Shown piece after piece: positions 41,478-54,481 of a DNA stretch of 64,000 bases. Location of the stretch: NCBI GenBank assembly GCA_032622095.1, contig CP136063.1, positions 119,744,723 to 119,808,722 on the forward strand, in the 5' to 3' direction. Position numbers and translations under genes: made by a program. This DNA is from Siphonodentalium dalli (lineage: Eukaryota; Mollusca; Scaphopoda; Gadilida; Siphonodentaliidae). The stretch's first letter is position 1. Each line of letters starts with the position of its first letter. The notes beneath the pieces are model-generated. The model ran no database searches. It had not been told where the DNA came from and was given only the letters and a program-made list of their open reading frames with translations.

Positions 41478-43250
41478 TTTTTAGCTCAACTTACTTTGTA
41501 AGTTTGAGCTATTGCCATGGTTTGGTGTCCGTCGTCCGTGTGTCTGTGTGTCCGTCAACAATTTCCTTTGGCGTGGGCTACAGGTCGTACCTTTAGTCTA
41601 ATCTTTATGAAATTTGTCATGAATGTTGACATTGACATGTAGATGGGAACGAGACATTTTGGGGTCATTCGATCAAAAAACATGGCCACTGGCAGCTATC
41701 TTGGATTTCAAAATTCAATCCATTGGCGCGGGCTACAGGTCGTACTGTTCGTCTGATCATCATGAAATTTGTCATGGATCTTAATATTGACATGTAGATG
41801 GGAACGAGTCATTTTTGGGTCGTTCGGCCAAAAAACATGGCCGCCAGCAGCCATCTTGGATTTTACTCTTTGCATGACTAAATCCTTTGGCGCGGGCTAC
41901 AGGTCATACCTTTGGTCTGATCTTTATGAAATTTGTCATGAATGTTGACATTGACATGTAGATGGGAAATAGTCATTTTGGGGTCATTCGGTAAAAAAAC
42001 ATGGCCGCTGGTGGCCATCTTGGATTTCAAAATTCAATCCATTGGGGCGGGCTACAGGTCGTACTGTTTGTCTGATCATCATGAACTTTGTCATGGATGT
42101 TAATATTGACATGTAGATGAGAACGAGTGATTTTGGGGTCATTCGGCCAAAAAACATGGCCGCCAGCAGCCATCTTGGATTTTACTCTTTGCATGACTAA
42201 ATCCTTTGGCGTTGGCTACAGGTCGCAGCTTTGGTCGGAACTTCATGAAATTTGTCATGGATGTTAACAATGACATGTAGATGGGAACGAGTCACTTTGC
42301 TGTCATTCGGCCAAAAATAATGGCCGCCAGCAGCCATCTTGGATTTTACTCTTTTGCATGACTAAATCCTTTGACGCGGGCTACAGGTCGTAGCTTTGGC
42401 CAGATCTTCATGAGATTAGTCATAGATGTTAACAATGACATGTAGAAGGGAACGAGTCATTTTGGGGTCATTAGGCCCAAAAACATGACTGCTGGTGGCC
42501 ATCTTGGATTTCAAAATTAAATCCATTGGTGCGGAATACAGGTCGTACTATTCGTCTGATCATCATGAAATTTGTCCTAGATGTTAATATTGACATGTAG
42601 ATGGGAACGAGTCATTTTGGGGTTGTTCAGACAAAAAACATGGCCGCCAGCAGGCATCTTGGATTTTACTCTATACATGACTAAATCCTTGGGCGCGGGC
42701 TACAGGTCGTAGCGTTGATCGGATCTTCATGAAATTTGTCATGGATGTTAACAATGACATGTAGATGGGATTTGTAAAGGCTGTTGACATTGACATGTAG
42801 ATAGGGAACGAGTCATTTTGGGGTCGTTTGGCTAAGAAACATGGCCGCCAGCAGCCATATTGGATTTCACTCTTTGCATGACTAAATCCTTTGGCACAGG
42901 CTACAGGTCGTACCTTTGGTCAGATCATTATGAGATTTGTAAAGGCTGTAGATGGGAAACAAGTCATTTTGGGGTAATTCGGAAAAAAACATGGCTGCCA
43001 GTGGCCATTTTATAATTTACTCTTTGCATCACTAAATCCTTTGGCACACCATAATCACCACATCCCTGATTCGATCATTATGAAACCTGTCATGAATGTT
43101 GATATTGACATGTACATCTTGTCTTACTTAGACAATTCAATTATAGCACCTTTCCTATTCCTCCATTTACTGTCAACCATTAAATTATACCCCTACCTAA
43201 GGTGAGCTACAGTGTCATTGACACTTTCATTTAAAGTGGCGCGCTCATTT
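41478..43250 (+). repeat. Tandem array element 1 (~160-bp monomers) with head and tail
   Basis: The head at 41478 reads TTTTAGCTCAACTTAC, then 'gtaagtttgagctattgcca' and a 'ccgtcgtccgtgtg' tract. About nine monomers follow. The tail at about 43200-43232 reads GGTGAGCTACAGTGTC, then ATTGACACTTTCAT. Head and tail hold an inverted pair (AGCTCAACTTA / AAGTTGAGCT-like). Two alternating monomer types are present. Confidence 0.9.
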
Positions 43251-43265
43251 TAAATTTAAATAGTT

Positions 43266-46200
43266 TTTAGCTCAACTTACTTTTGTAAGTTTGAGCTATT
43301 GCCATGGTTTGGCGTCCGTCGTCCGTGTGTCCGTCAACAATTTCCTTTGGCGCGGGCTACAGGTTGTACCTTTGGTCTGATCTTCATGAAATTTGTCATG
43401 AATGTTGACATTGACATGTAGATGGGAACGAGTCATTTTGGGGTCATTCGGCCAAAAAACATGGCCGCTGGCAGCCATCTTGGATTTCAAGATTCAATCC
43501 ATTGGCGCGGCCTATAGGTCGTACTGTTCATCTGATCATCATGAAATTTGTCATTGATGTTAATAATGACATGTAGATGGAAACGAGTGATTTTGGTGTC
43601 GTTCGGCCAAAAAACATGGCCGCCAGCAGCCATCTTGGATTTTATACTCTTTGCATGACTAAATCCTTGGGCGCGGGCTACAGGTTGTACCTTTGGTCTA
43701 ATCTTTATGAAATTTGTCATGAATGTTGACATTGACATGTAGATGGGAATGAATCATTGTGGGGTCATTCGGCCAAAAAACATGGCCGCTGGCGGCCATC
43801 TTAGATTCAAAATTCAATCCATTGGCGCGGGCTACAGGTCGTACTGTTCGTCTGATCATCATGAAATTTGTCATGGATGTTAATATTGACATGTAGATGG
43901 GAACGAGTCATTTTGGGGTCGTTCGGCCAATAAACATGGCCGCCAGCAGCCATCTTGGATTTTACTCTTTGCATGACTAAATCCTTTGGCGCGGGCTACA
44001 GGGTGTACCTTTGGTCTAATCTTTATGAAATTTGTCATGAATGTTGACATTGACATGTAGATGGGAACGAGTCATTTTGGGGTCATTCGGCCAAAAAACA
44101 TGGCCGCTGGCAGCCATCTTGGTTTCAAGATTCAATCCATTGGCGCGGGCTACAGATCGTACTGTTCGCCTGATCATCATGACATTTGTCATTGATGTTA
44201 ATAATGACATGTAGATGGAAACGAGTGATTTTGGTGTCGTTCGGCCAAAAAACATGGCCGCCAGCAGCCATCTTGGATTTTACTCTTTGCATGACTAAAT
44301 CCTTTGGCGCGGGCTACAGGTTGTACCTTTGGTCTAATCTTTATGAAATTTGTCATGAATGTTGACATTGACATGTAGATGGGAACGAATCATTGTGGGG
44401 TCATTCGGCCAAAAAACATGGCCGCTGGTGGCCATCTTAGATTTCAAAATTCAATCCATTGGCGCGGGCTACAGTTCGTACTGTTCGTCTGATCATCATG
44501 AAATTTGTCATGGATGTTAATATTGACATGTAGATGGGAACGAGTCATTTTGGGGTCGTTCGGCCAATAAACATGGCCGCCAGCAGCCATCTTGAATTTT
44601 ACTCTTTGCATGACTAAATCCTTTGGCGATGGCTACAGGTCGTAGCTTTGATCGGAACATCATGAAATTTGTCATGGATGTTAACAATGACATGTAGATG
44701 GGAACGAGTGATTTTGGAGTTGTTTGGCCAATAAACATGGCCGCCAGCAGCCATCTTGGATTTTACTCTTTGCATGACTAAATCCTTTGGCGCGGGCTAC
44801 AGGTTGTACCTTTGGTCTAATCTTTATGAAATTTGTCATGAATGTTGACATTGACATGTAGATGGGAACGAGTCATTTTGGGGTCATTCGGCCAAAAAAC
44901 ATGGCCGCTGGCAGCCATCTTGATTTCAAGATTCAATCCATTGGCGCGGGCTACAGATCGTACTGTTCGCCTGATCATCATGACATTTGTCATTGATGTT
45001 AATAATGACATGTAGATGGAAACGAGTGATTTTGGTGTCGTTCGGCCAAAAAACATGGCCGCCAGCAGCCATCTTGGATTTTATACTCTTTGCATGACTA
45101 AATCCTTGGGCGCGGGCTACAGGTTGTACCTTTGGTCTGATCTTCATGAAATTTGTCATGAATGTTGACATTGACATGTAGATGGGAACGAGTCATTTTG
45201 GGGTCATTCGGCCAAAAAACATGGCCGCTGGCAGCCATCTTGGTTTCAAGATTCAATCCATTGGCGCGGGCTACAGATCGTACTGTTCGCCTGATCATCA
45301 TGACATTTGTCATTGATGTTAATAATGACATGTAGATGGAAACGAGTGATTTTGGTGTCGTTCGGCCAAAAAACATGGCCGCCAGCAGCCATCTTGGATT
45401 TTATACTCTTTGCATGACTAAATCCTTGGGCGCGGGCTACAGGTTGTACCTTTGGTCTAATCTTTATGAAATTTGTCATGAATGTTGACATTGACATGTA
45501 GATGGGAACGAATCATTGTGGGGTCATTCGGCCAAAAAACATGGCCGCTGGCGGCCATCTTAGATTTCAAAATTCAATCCATTGGCGTGGGCTACAGGTC
45601 GTACTGTTCGTCTGATCATCATGAAATTTGTCATGGATGTTAATATTGACATGTAGATGGGAACGAGTCATTTTGGGGTCGTTCGGCCAATAAACATGGC
45701 CGCCAGCAGCCATCTTGAATTTTACTCTTTGCATGACTAAATCCTTGGGCGATGGCTACAGGTCGTAGCTTTGATCGGAACATCATGAAATTTTGTCATG
45801 GATGTTAACAATGACATGTAGATGGGAACGAGTGATTTTGGGGTCGTTCGGCCAAAAAACATGGCCGCCAGCAGCCATCTTGGATTTTACTATTTGCATG
45901 ACTAAATCCTTTGGCGCGGGCTACAGGTCGTACCTTTGGTCTGATCTTTATGAAATTTGTCATGAATGTTGACATTGACATGTAGATGGGAACGAGTCAT
46001 TTTGGGGTCATTCGGCCAAAAAACATGGCCGCTGGCAGCCATCTTGGATTTCAAGATTCAATCCGTTGGCGCGGGCTACAGATCGTACTGTTCGTCTGAT
46101 CATCATGAAATTTGTCATTGATGTTAATAATGACATGTAGATGGGAACAAGTGATTTTGGGGTCGTTCGGACAAAAAACATGGCTGCCAGCAGCCATCTC

Positions 46201-49145
46201 GGATTTTACTCTTTGCATGACTAAATCCTTTGGCGCGGGCTACAGGGTGTACCTTTGGTCTAATCTTTATGAAATTTGTCATGAATGTTGACATTGACAT
46301 GTAGATGGGAACGAGTCATTTTGGGGTCATTCGGCCAAAAAACATGGCCGCTGGCAGCCATCTTGGTTTCAAGATTCAATCCATTGGCGCGGGCTACAGA
46401 TCGTACTGTTCATCTGATCATCATGACATTTGTCATTGATGTTAATAATGACATATAGATGGAAACGTGATTTTGGTGTCGTTCGGCCAAAAAACATGGC
46501 CGCCAGCAGCCATCTTGGATTTTACTCTTTGCATGACTAAATCCTTTGGCGCGGGCTACAGGTTGTACCTTTGGTCTAATCTTTATGAAATTTGTCATGA
46601 ATGTTGACATTGACATGTAGATGGGAACAAATCATTGTGGGGTCATTCGGCCAAAAAACATGGCCGCTGGTGGCCATCTTAGATTTCAAAATTCAATCCA
46701 TTGGCGCGGGCTACAGGTCGTACTGTTCGTCTGATCATCATGAAATTTGTCATGGATGTTAATATTGACATGTAGATGGGAACGAGTCATTTTGGGGTCG
46801 TTCGGCCAATAAACATGGCCGCCAGCAGCCATCTTGAATTTTACTCTTTGCATGACTAAATCCTTTGGCGATGGCTACAGGTCGTAGCTTTGATCGGGAC
46901 ATCATGAAATTTGTCATGGATGTTAACAATGACATGTAGATGGGAACGAGTGATTTTGGGGTCGTTCGGCCGAAAAACATGGCCGCCAGCAGCCATCTTG
47001 GATTTTACTATTTGCATGACTAAATCCTTTGGCGCGGGCTACAGGTCGTACCTTTGGTCTGATCTTTATGAAATTTTTCATGAATGTTGACATTGACATG
47101 TAGATGGGAACGAGTCATTTTGGGGTCATTCGGCCAAAAAACATGGCCGCTGGCAGCCATCTTGGATTTCAAGATTCAATCCGTTGGCGCGGGCTACAGA
47201 TCGTACTGTTCGTCTGATCATCATGAAATTTGTCATTGATGTTAATAATGACATGTAGATGGGAACGAGTGATTTTGGGGTCGTTCGGCCAAAAAACATG
47301 GCTGCCAGCAGCCATCTTGGATTTTACTCTTTGCATGACTAAATCCTTTGGCGCGGGCTACAGGTCGTTGTGTTGGTCGGAAGTTTATGAAATTTGTCAT
47401 GGATGTTACCTTCAAAATTCAATGCATTGGCGCGGTCTACAGGTCGTACTGTTCGTCTGATCATCATGAAATTTGTAGGTCATAGCTTTGGTCAGATCTT
47501 CATAAAATTTGTCATGGATGTTAACAATTATACGTAGATGGGAACGAGTTCTTTTGGGGTCAATTGGCCAAAATAAATGGCCACCAGCAGCCATCTTGTA
47601 TTTTACACTTTGCATCACTAAATCCTTTGGCGCAGGTTAGACATTTCAATTAGCATCTGGCCAAAAAACATGGCCGCTGGTGGCCATCTTGGATTTCAAA
47701 ATTCAATCCATCTACAGGTCGTGCTGTTCGTCTGATCATCATGAAATTTGTCATGGATGTTAATATTGAAATGTAGATGGGAATGAGTCATTTTGGGGTC
47801 ATTCGGCCAAAAAACATGGCCGTCAGCAGCCATCTTGGATTTTACTCTTTGCATGACTAAATTCTTTGGCGCGGGCTACAGGTTGTAGCTTTGGTCAGAA
47901 CTTCATGAAATTTGTCATGGATGTTAACAATGACATGTAGATGGGAACGAGTGATTTTGGGGTCGTTCGGCCAAAAAACATGGCCATCTTGGATTTGACT
48001 CTTTGCATGACTAAATCCTTTGGCGCAGGCTACAGGTCGTACCTACCTTTGGTCTGATCGTTATGAAATTTGTCATGAATGTTGATATTGACATGTAGAT
48101 GGGAACGAGTCATTTTGGGGTCATCTGGCCAAAAAACATGGCCGCTGGTGGCCATCTTGGATTTCTAAATTCAATCCATTGGCGCGGGCTACAGGTCGTG
48201 CTGTTCGTCTGATCATCATGAAATTTGTCATGGATGTTAATAATGACATGTAGATGGGAACGAGTGATTTTGGGGTCGTTCAGCCAAAAAACATGGCCAC
48301 CAGCAGCCATCTTGGATTTTACTCTTTGCATGACTAAATCCTTTGGCGCGGGCTACAGGTCGTACCTTTTGTCTGATCTTTATGAAATTTGTCATGAATG
48401 TTGATATTGACATGTAGATGGGAACGAGTCATTTTGGGGTCATCTGGCCAAAAAACATGGCCGCTGGTGGCCATCTTGGATTTCAAAATTCAATCCATTG
48501 GCACGGACTACAGGTCGTACTGTTCGTCTGATCATCATTATATTTATCATGGATGTTAATATTAACATGTAGATGGGAACGAGTGATCTTGGGGTCGTTT
48601 GGCTAAAAAACATGTCCGCCAGCAGCCATATTGGATTTTACTCTTTGCATGACTAAATCCTTTGGTGCGGGCTACAGGTCGTAGCTTTGGTCGGAACTTC
48701 ATGAAATTTGTCATGGATGTTAACAATGACATGTAGATGGGAAACGAGTCATTTTGGGGTCGTTCAGCCAAAAAACATGGCCATCAGCAGCCATCTTGGA
48801 TTTTACTCTTTGCATGACTAAATCCATTGGCACAGATCATTATGAGATTTGTAAAGGCTGTAGATGGGAACAGGTCATTTTGGGGTAATTCGGAAAAAAA
48901 ACATGGCTGCCGGTGGCCATTTTAGAATTTACTCTTTGCATCAATAGATCCTTTGGCACACCATAATCACCACATTCCTGATCCGATCATTATGAAACCT
49001 GCCATGAATGTTGATATTGACATGTACATCTAGTCTTACTTAGACATTTCAATTAGCACCTTTCCTATTCCTCCATTTACTGTCAACCATTAAATTATTC
49101 CCCTACCTAAGTTGAGCTACAGTGTCATTGACACTTTCATTTTCA
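43266..49145 (+). repeat. Tandem array element 2 with a seven-monomer higher-order unit
   Basis: It has the same head (43266) and tail (about 49105-49141) as element 1, with about 35 monomers between. Neighbouring monomers alternate in length (154 and 166 bp, as at 45111, 45265 and 45431). Marker variants recur at about 1.12 kb: 'cattgtgggg' at 44391, 45514 and 46633, and 'atcgg(a/g)acat' at 44652, 45774 and 46893. The unit order is A*-B-C-A-B'-A-B'. The right third (47.4-49 kb) is disordered, with partial deletions. Minus-strand open frames of 65-92 codons are by-products of the repeat. Confidence 0.92.
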
Positions 49146-49650
49146 TTTCCGCCTGCCATTTTTCACCAGTTACGGCACTTTTTGTTGGAATTTATACTCA
49201 ATTTTCATTTCTGGATGATAACTTTAGTAAGTCTTAATTGAATGGAATAACATTTGGTATGCGTGTTCACTATCCGAAAATACAGGTCAAGTTCGAATTT
49301 GGGTTACACCCAAATTTTTTCCTGAGTTATGGTCCTTGTCGACTTAGAATTTGCCAATTATTTTGTTTTCCAGATGTTAACTTTAGTTTTAGATGTTTGA
49401 CTGTTTTCAAATTTTGTTTGTAGATTACCCACATGAAAATACAGGTCAAGTTCGAATTTGGATTCGGTCTGCCAATGTTTGCCAGAGTTATTGTCCTTGT
49501 TAACTTAGAATTATTATTTTGCTTTCCAGGTGATAACTTTAGTTTTAGTTGTCTGATTGTTTTCAAATTTGTCATATGGATTACTTGATATGGCCGTTTG
49601 TTGAAATTACCACAGGCGTATTTTGCCATGCCCTAGCGATGCTCTTGTTA
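49146..49650 (+). repeat. 'gagttatggccc' family copy
   Basis: Three units with 'ggtcaagttcgaatttggg', 'gataactttagt' and 'gagttatggtccttgt', ending at 'ccctagcgatgctcttgtt', the same type of right end as at 22715. It directly abuts the array tail. Confidence 0.65.
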
Positions 49651-49818
49651 ATTTATATATTTGCGACACACCCCTGTGGAATAGACATGCTTCTTCTCCA
49701 TGTGTAGCACAGGCGATACAGTCAATTTTCAAATTTCAAATGATTACATATATCACCATACCAAGTCTGTTCTGATGTATGAAGAATATGAAAGAAACAC
49801 ATTGAGACTTGTTATAAT

Positions 49819-50468
49819 TTAACCCTTTCATGATGGGAGCTGCACTGGTGTAGCATTACAGACCCATAGGGAGCCTCATATATAGAAGAGAATGCACTGG
49901 CTTACAAAGTCAAGGTCAATATTGTAAATATGAAATGGCAAGGAACACTGACATGGACACGCTTGTATATGGTCTTGTGTATATCTGCCAATGCAAAATG
50001 GTTAATCTTGAAAATGCCAGGATGGAGCTAAGAATTTATGGAGGTCCTGTTTGCAATTTTTCACACACAACTAATACAAACGCTCTTCATTCATACCATA
50101 ACAGGAATAGTCTGAGAATGAATGCACTTGTTTGTTTCATATTGAAAAAAACGTTGCATGTTCCATATTATTTGACTTTAAAACATTTTCCCCATGTAAA
50201 TATGGTTCGTATTAAAAACCAAATGTACCAAATGTACCTTTAACCCTTCCTAAAATTTTGCGAAAAAATCTGTGCCAATATATTCTCTTATATAGGCGAG
50301 TCTCCCATATGAGAATACATTGGCCTAACAATATTTACCTTGACCTTGTAAGCCAGTGCATTCTCTTATATATGTGAGGATCCCTATGAGCGACTTGCAT
50401 ATATAACAGAATGCATCGGCACAGGGTGTTCGCAAAAATTCAGGAAGCTCCAGTCATGAAAGGGTTAA
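49819..50468. mobile_element. CCCTT-family MITE, one and a half copies
   Basis: TTAA at 49819-49822 begins a left half (CCCTTTCATGATGGGAGC). A complete copy lies between TTAA at 50240-50243 and 50465-50468, with ends CCCTTCCTAAAATTTTGC and, on the minus strand, CCCTTTCATGACTGGAGC. The ~300 bp between is not MITE-like, and a 102-codon frame there has no recognised domain. Confidence 0.65.
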
Positions 50469-51430
50469 AGACACAAGCTTTTGGCCATTCTAGTGGTCTT
50501 ATATACATGGACATGTTACCGTACCACTTAATAAACCCATTGATTATGTGATTTTTGGAAAGTCAACTCTTCTGATTCAAATGGGTTCATTCAAGCGTGT
50601 AGCCACTCCCCATATCATCAGTTTGAAGATACTTTTTATCACTTATCTCTGGCAAAAAGCTATATGTCAACAGCAAGGTCATTTTCTGTGATTTTGTGAT
50701 GTCAAATCGTATGGAGCATCTTTAAATTACAAACAAGATATTTTACTGCCATATATAATGGGTTGCATCTTTGTCCACGACTGCATTTAGCACAGAGGTC
50801 CACATATTTCATTGCTCAGCATTATCGACTGCAATTGTCAGTCGCATCTCATTTCTCCAATAAAATCTATACCAATCATCCATCTACGCATTATCATCTT
50901 TGGGTTTCAGGTGTTGTGTGAATTGCAGAGTATATATGAATGCGCTGCTATCTGGAGGATACATTAGTGACATTGCCAACCATAAACGCATTGCCTTTTG
51001 AGACAAATGTTACATAATGTTCTAGGGTGTTGTATTTATTTCCAAATACTTTGTACAGTAGGAATCATTATGCAGAATCAGTCTGTTATGTGAAATGATA
51101 TAGTTATAACCACTGTGTATATGTTTACGGCAACCTGGATTTCCCAATTACCTAAATTAGAGCTTGAGCTGCATATAGACCCCCTCCCACCTATGCAGAT
51201 TTTTGGTGGTTATGATATCTTTGTAGAACTATATCAGTTCTTCAATTTGCTGGTTGTTTGCCATCTGGCTATTGGGGTTTATAGAGTTGTCAGTCTTTGA
51301 ATCCAAGATGGCTGCCAACATTGAATATCTGACCAGGTAAATTTCAATTCGCAATTCCTCAGGAAGTTTTGAGGTATTATGTCATGCGATATGTCATTCT
51401 ATTGATAATTGAGTACTCATTATTTATATG
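50469..51430. other. Non-coding gap
   Basis: No gene or repeat recognised. Confidence 0.35.
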
Positions 51431-51439
51431 TATGAATAA

Positions 51440-51701
51440 ATATAATATACTAGCAGGTGATCTGACTTCGTCCGGGCTTTGACCTTTTTGAAGGTCAAGG
51501 TCAGGTCGGGGTAACGATTTGACCCGTCCAAAACACTCTCCGGACAAAAGTATCCCTATGTATAAAATTTCGTCGAAATCCGCCCGTTTTACCAGATTTG
51601 ACCTTGAATTGACCATTTTGAAGGTCAAGGTCAGGTCGTGGTCACGATTTGACCCGTCGAAAACACTCGCCCGACAAAAGTATCCCTAGGTATCAAATTT
51701 C
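51440..51701 (+). repeat. 'gacttcgtccgggc' module
   Basis: Starts at the 'tatactagcaggtgat' junction and carries 'gacttcgtccgggctttgac', 'gaaggtcaaggtcaggtc', 'gatttgacccgtccaaaac' and 'ggacaaaagtatccct'. It is cut off at 'gtatcaaatttc', where the LINE starts. Full modules of this type lie at 59740-60200 and 62240-63060. Confidence 0.75.
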
Positions 51702-54051
51702 TGAACTGCGATGTTTGTTAAATAGTTGTTCGCCCTCTACCGCTAGTAATATACAAGTAAATGAAATAGTTGGCAGGATATCTCATATACTTCTTAAGTC
51801 GTCGTATGACACTTTTGGACATAACATTAGAAAGCCAAAAAAACGAAGAAATAAAAATAATCCTTGGTTTAACTCAATATGCAAAGTGCGCAAGGAATAT
51901 CGTAAAGCCGTGCGATGTCGTAAGCAACAGAAAAACGAAAGTACACGACGATTTGTACGCGAAATGTCTATTAAATATAAACACACAATGGATAATGCAA
52001 TAACATTGCACAGAGAAAATATCACGTGTGAAATTTCGAAACTTAAAAAAGAAAACTCGAGGAAATTTTGGTCCTTACTTAATAAACGAGATAAAAATAC
52101 GCATAACGTAATAAAAATAGACTTACTGGAAGAACATTTTCGAGTACTAAATTCTGAGACAATTGCTGGAGACTTACATATGAACAATGAGGTAATCACT
52201 ACGAACGACCATATAAATAGACTGATAACTAGAGAAGAAGTAACGACCGCTATTAAGAGTTTAAAATATAAGAAATCCCCAGGCGAGGATGGAATTCTCA
52301 ATGAATATATCAAGGCATCCTCGGACACCCTCATAGACATTTATTGTAATACATTTAATTTAGTTTTTGAATCAGGTTGTGTTCCAGAGATATGGGGTAT
52401 CGGAACTATCATCCCTCTTTATAAGAATAAAGGTGATAAGGGAAATAACAAGAATTATAGACCTATTACCCTTTTGAGCTGCTTAGGGAAACTATTTACA
52501 AAGATTTTATCAAATAGATTATATACTTATATTGAAGAAAATGAAGTTATGCGCGAGAATCAGGCAGGTTTCAGAAAAGGCTACTCCACAACTGATAACA
52601 TATTTGTTTTACACTTATTATCGGAAATCACAAAGGCATTCAATAAGAATTTGTATTGCGCTTTTATAGACTTCGAGAAAGCATTCGACAAGGTATGGAG
52701 ACAAGCACTTTGGTACAAACTTTCGAATATTAACATAAATGGTAAATTGCTCACAATTATAAAAAATATGTACACTAACATTAAGTCGAAAGTTAGATTG
52801 GGCGATCAAATATCCGATTGTTTCCCATGCTTATCTGGGGTAAGACAAGTTGAAAACCTATCACCACTGTTATTCTCGCTTTATCTGAACGATCTGGAAG
52901 ATTTTCTTAAGTCAGAAGGTGGTGAAGGACTAATTAAAATGTCAAGAGATATTGATACTCACTTGAAGATGTACGTCAAATTATTCATTATCTTATACGC
53001 AGATGACACCGTTCTCATGGTTGAAACGCCATTAAAATTGCAGAAGGCACTGAACAGTTTTCGCAAGTATTGTAAGAAATGGAAATTGCATGTCAATATT
53101 GAGAAAACGAAAATACTGTTGATATCCAAAAAAAGCATGACAAAGAATAGAACATTTTATATAACGGTAAAGAAATTGAAATAGTAAAGAATTTTAACTA
53201 TCTTGGTATTATACATATTAAATCAGGTTCATACAGTACTGCAAAGAAGACTCTGGCAAGTAAAACAACTAAATCAATGTATTCTATCATTTCTAAGTCG
53301 AGAATCCACTGTTTATCAGTTAAAAACATGTTCGAGTTGTTTGATGCACAAGTTTTACCGATTATGCTGTACTGTTGTGAACTATGGGGGTCAGGAAATA
53401 ATGAGATTTTTGAAAATATCCATACAAAATTTCTGAAACATGTTCTCCACCTTAAATCATCTACCCCAAATTATATGTTATATGGTGAGAGCGGCAGATT
53501 GCCAATAGAGTACACAGTCAACCTGCGTATTCTGAAATACTGGATGAAAGTTATGAATATGAAACAAGGTCGATTTTGTAAGATTTTGTATCAATTGGCC
53601 CTCAAGGTTTGTGAAGCTATGCTCGTAAAGTTCAAATGGATAGAGAATGTGAAAGATATTCTAACAAAATCTGGGCAGATTGATTTGTTAATTGTGGGAT
53701 ATATTACATGCCCAGAACAAATGGCACTTTATTTTAAATGTAGCCTGAATAGTCAATTCCGTGGCATCTGGTTATCTAACATTGAAAACTCTAGTCGAGG
53801 CAGTACTTATAAAATATTCAAACATGATATACATCTCGAAAAATACTTTGACCATTTGGATACTAGGAACGTAATAACTCTTTGTCAATTCCGTACTTGT
53901 AATCATCGCTTGCCAATAGAGAAAGGTCGATGGAATCACACCAACATATTCCATAGACTATGTCCGCTGTGCACTAAAAGACATATTGGAGACGAACTGC
54001 ACTACTTATTAGAATGTGAATGTTTATGTGAGGCCAGACATCGCCTCTTGC

Positions 54052-54054
54052 CTA
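54052..54054. repeat. Target site duplication CTA, left
   Basis: CTA directly precedes the element start TAGTCAGGTGGC and is repeated at 58689-58691 after its end. Keeping one copy joins the LINE codons in frame (…TTG CCT AGC AAA TAT…). Confidence 0.8.
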
Positions 54055-54481
54055 TAGTCAGGTGGCTTAGCAACAATTTTCAGGATTAACGTTACCGGCC
54101 GGACAAAAGTACCAAATTTTGCATGGAGTTTCTTTTCGTCCTATCTATTGATTTTATCCGTGGAACCCACTTGATGCGTTCCGATTTTCCAAGATGGCTG
54201 CCAAAATCCAAGATGGCCGCCAGAAAAAAGGAAATGTCATATATTTGGCTGTAAAAATCGGAAATGAACAAATGAGGTGTCAATTCAGGTGTTTCCGGGG
54301 TCACTGAAACAGATGCTTGGCATGGCATGTTGCTCGGGTCACCCATTTCCAAGATGGCGGCCAATATAACAGAAAATACACATGTTGTCACTGTTAAGTA
54401 CATAGTGGTAGTATTTAGGAATTCTATCTACAATGTTTCAATACAATGTATCTCTACCAGACAGTTCACAATCGATGTATC
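54055..54481. repeat. Non-coding outer part of the left arm
   Basis: It pairs with 58274-58688. It contains two closely spaced YY1-type motifs ('ccaagatggctgcc', 'ccaagatggccgcc') and a third ('ccaagatggcggcc') at about 54348. Relative to the right end, the left copy has a few extra bases near 54072-54086. The internal TTAA at 54086-54089 is not the target duplication. Confidence 0.75.

Noticed and set aside
43296-48771. Series of minus-strand open frames (64-92 codons) with recurring 'MSxxTSMTNFMMIR' and 'HVFWPND' phrases
   Set aside because: They are translations of the tandem monomers, have no start or regulatory context, shift frame between monomers, and follow the repeat exactly.
41478-49145. 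CRISPR-like array
   Set aside because: The units are contiguous ~160-bp satellite monomers in a eukaryotic sequence, with no short constant repeats separated by unique spacers.
51649-51701. Met start of a 511-residue LINE protein at 51649
   Set aside because: The first ~18 codons lie in the flanking 'gacaaaagtatccctaggta' repeat, which occurs elsewhere without a LINE. The LINE itself is 5'-truncated and begins about 51702.
51783-52340. 185-codon minus-strand frame
   Set aside because: It is the antisense of the LINE reverse transcriptase region and has no domain of its own.
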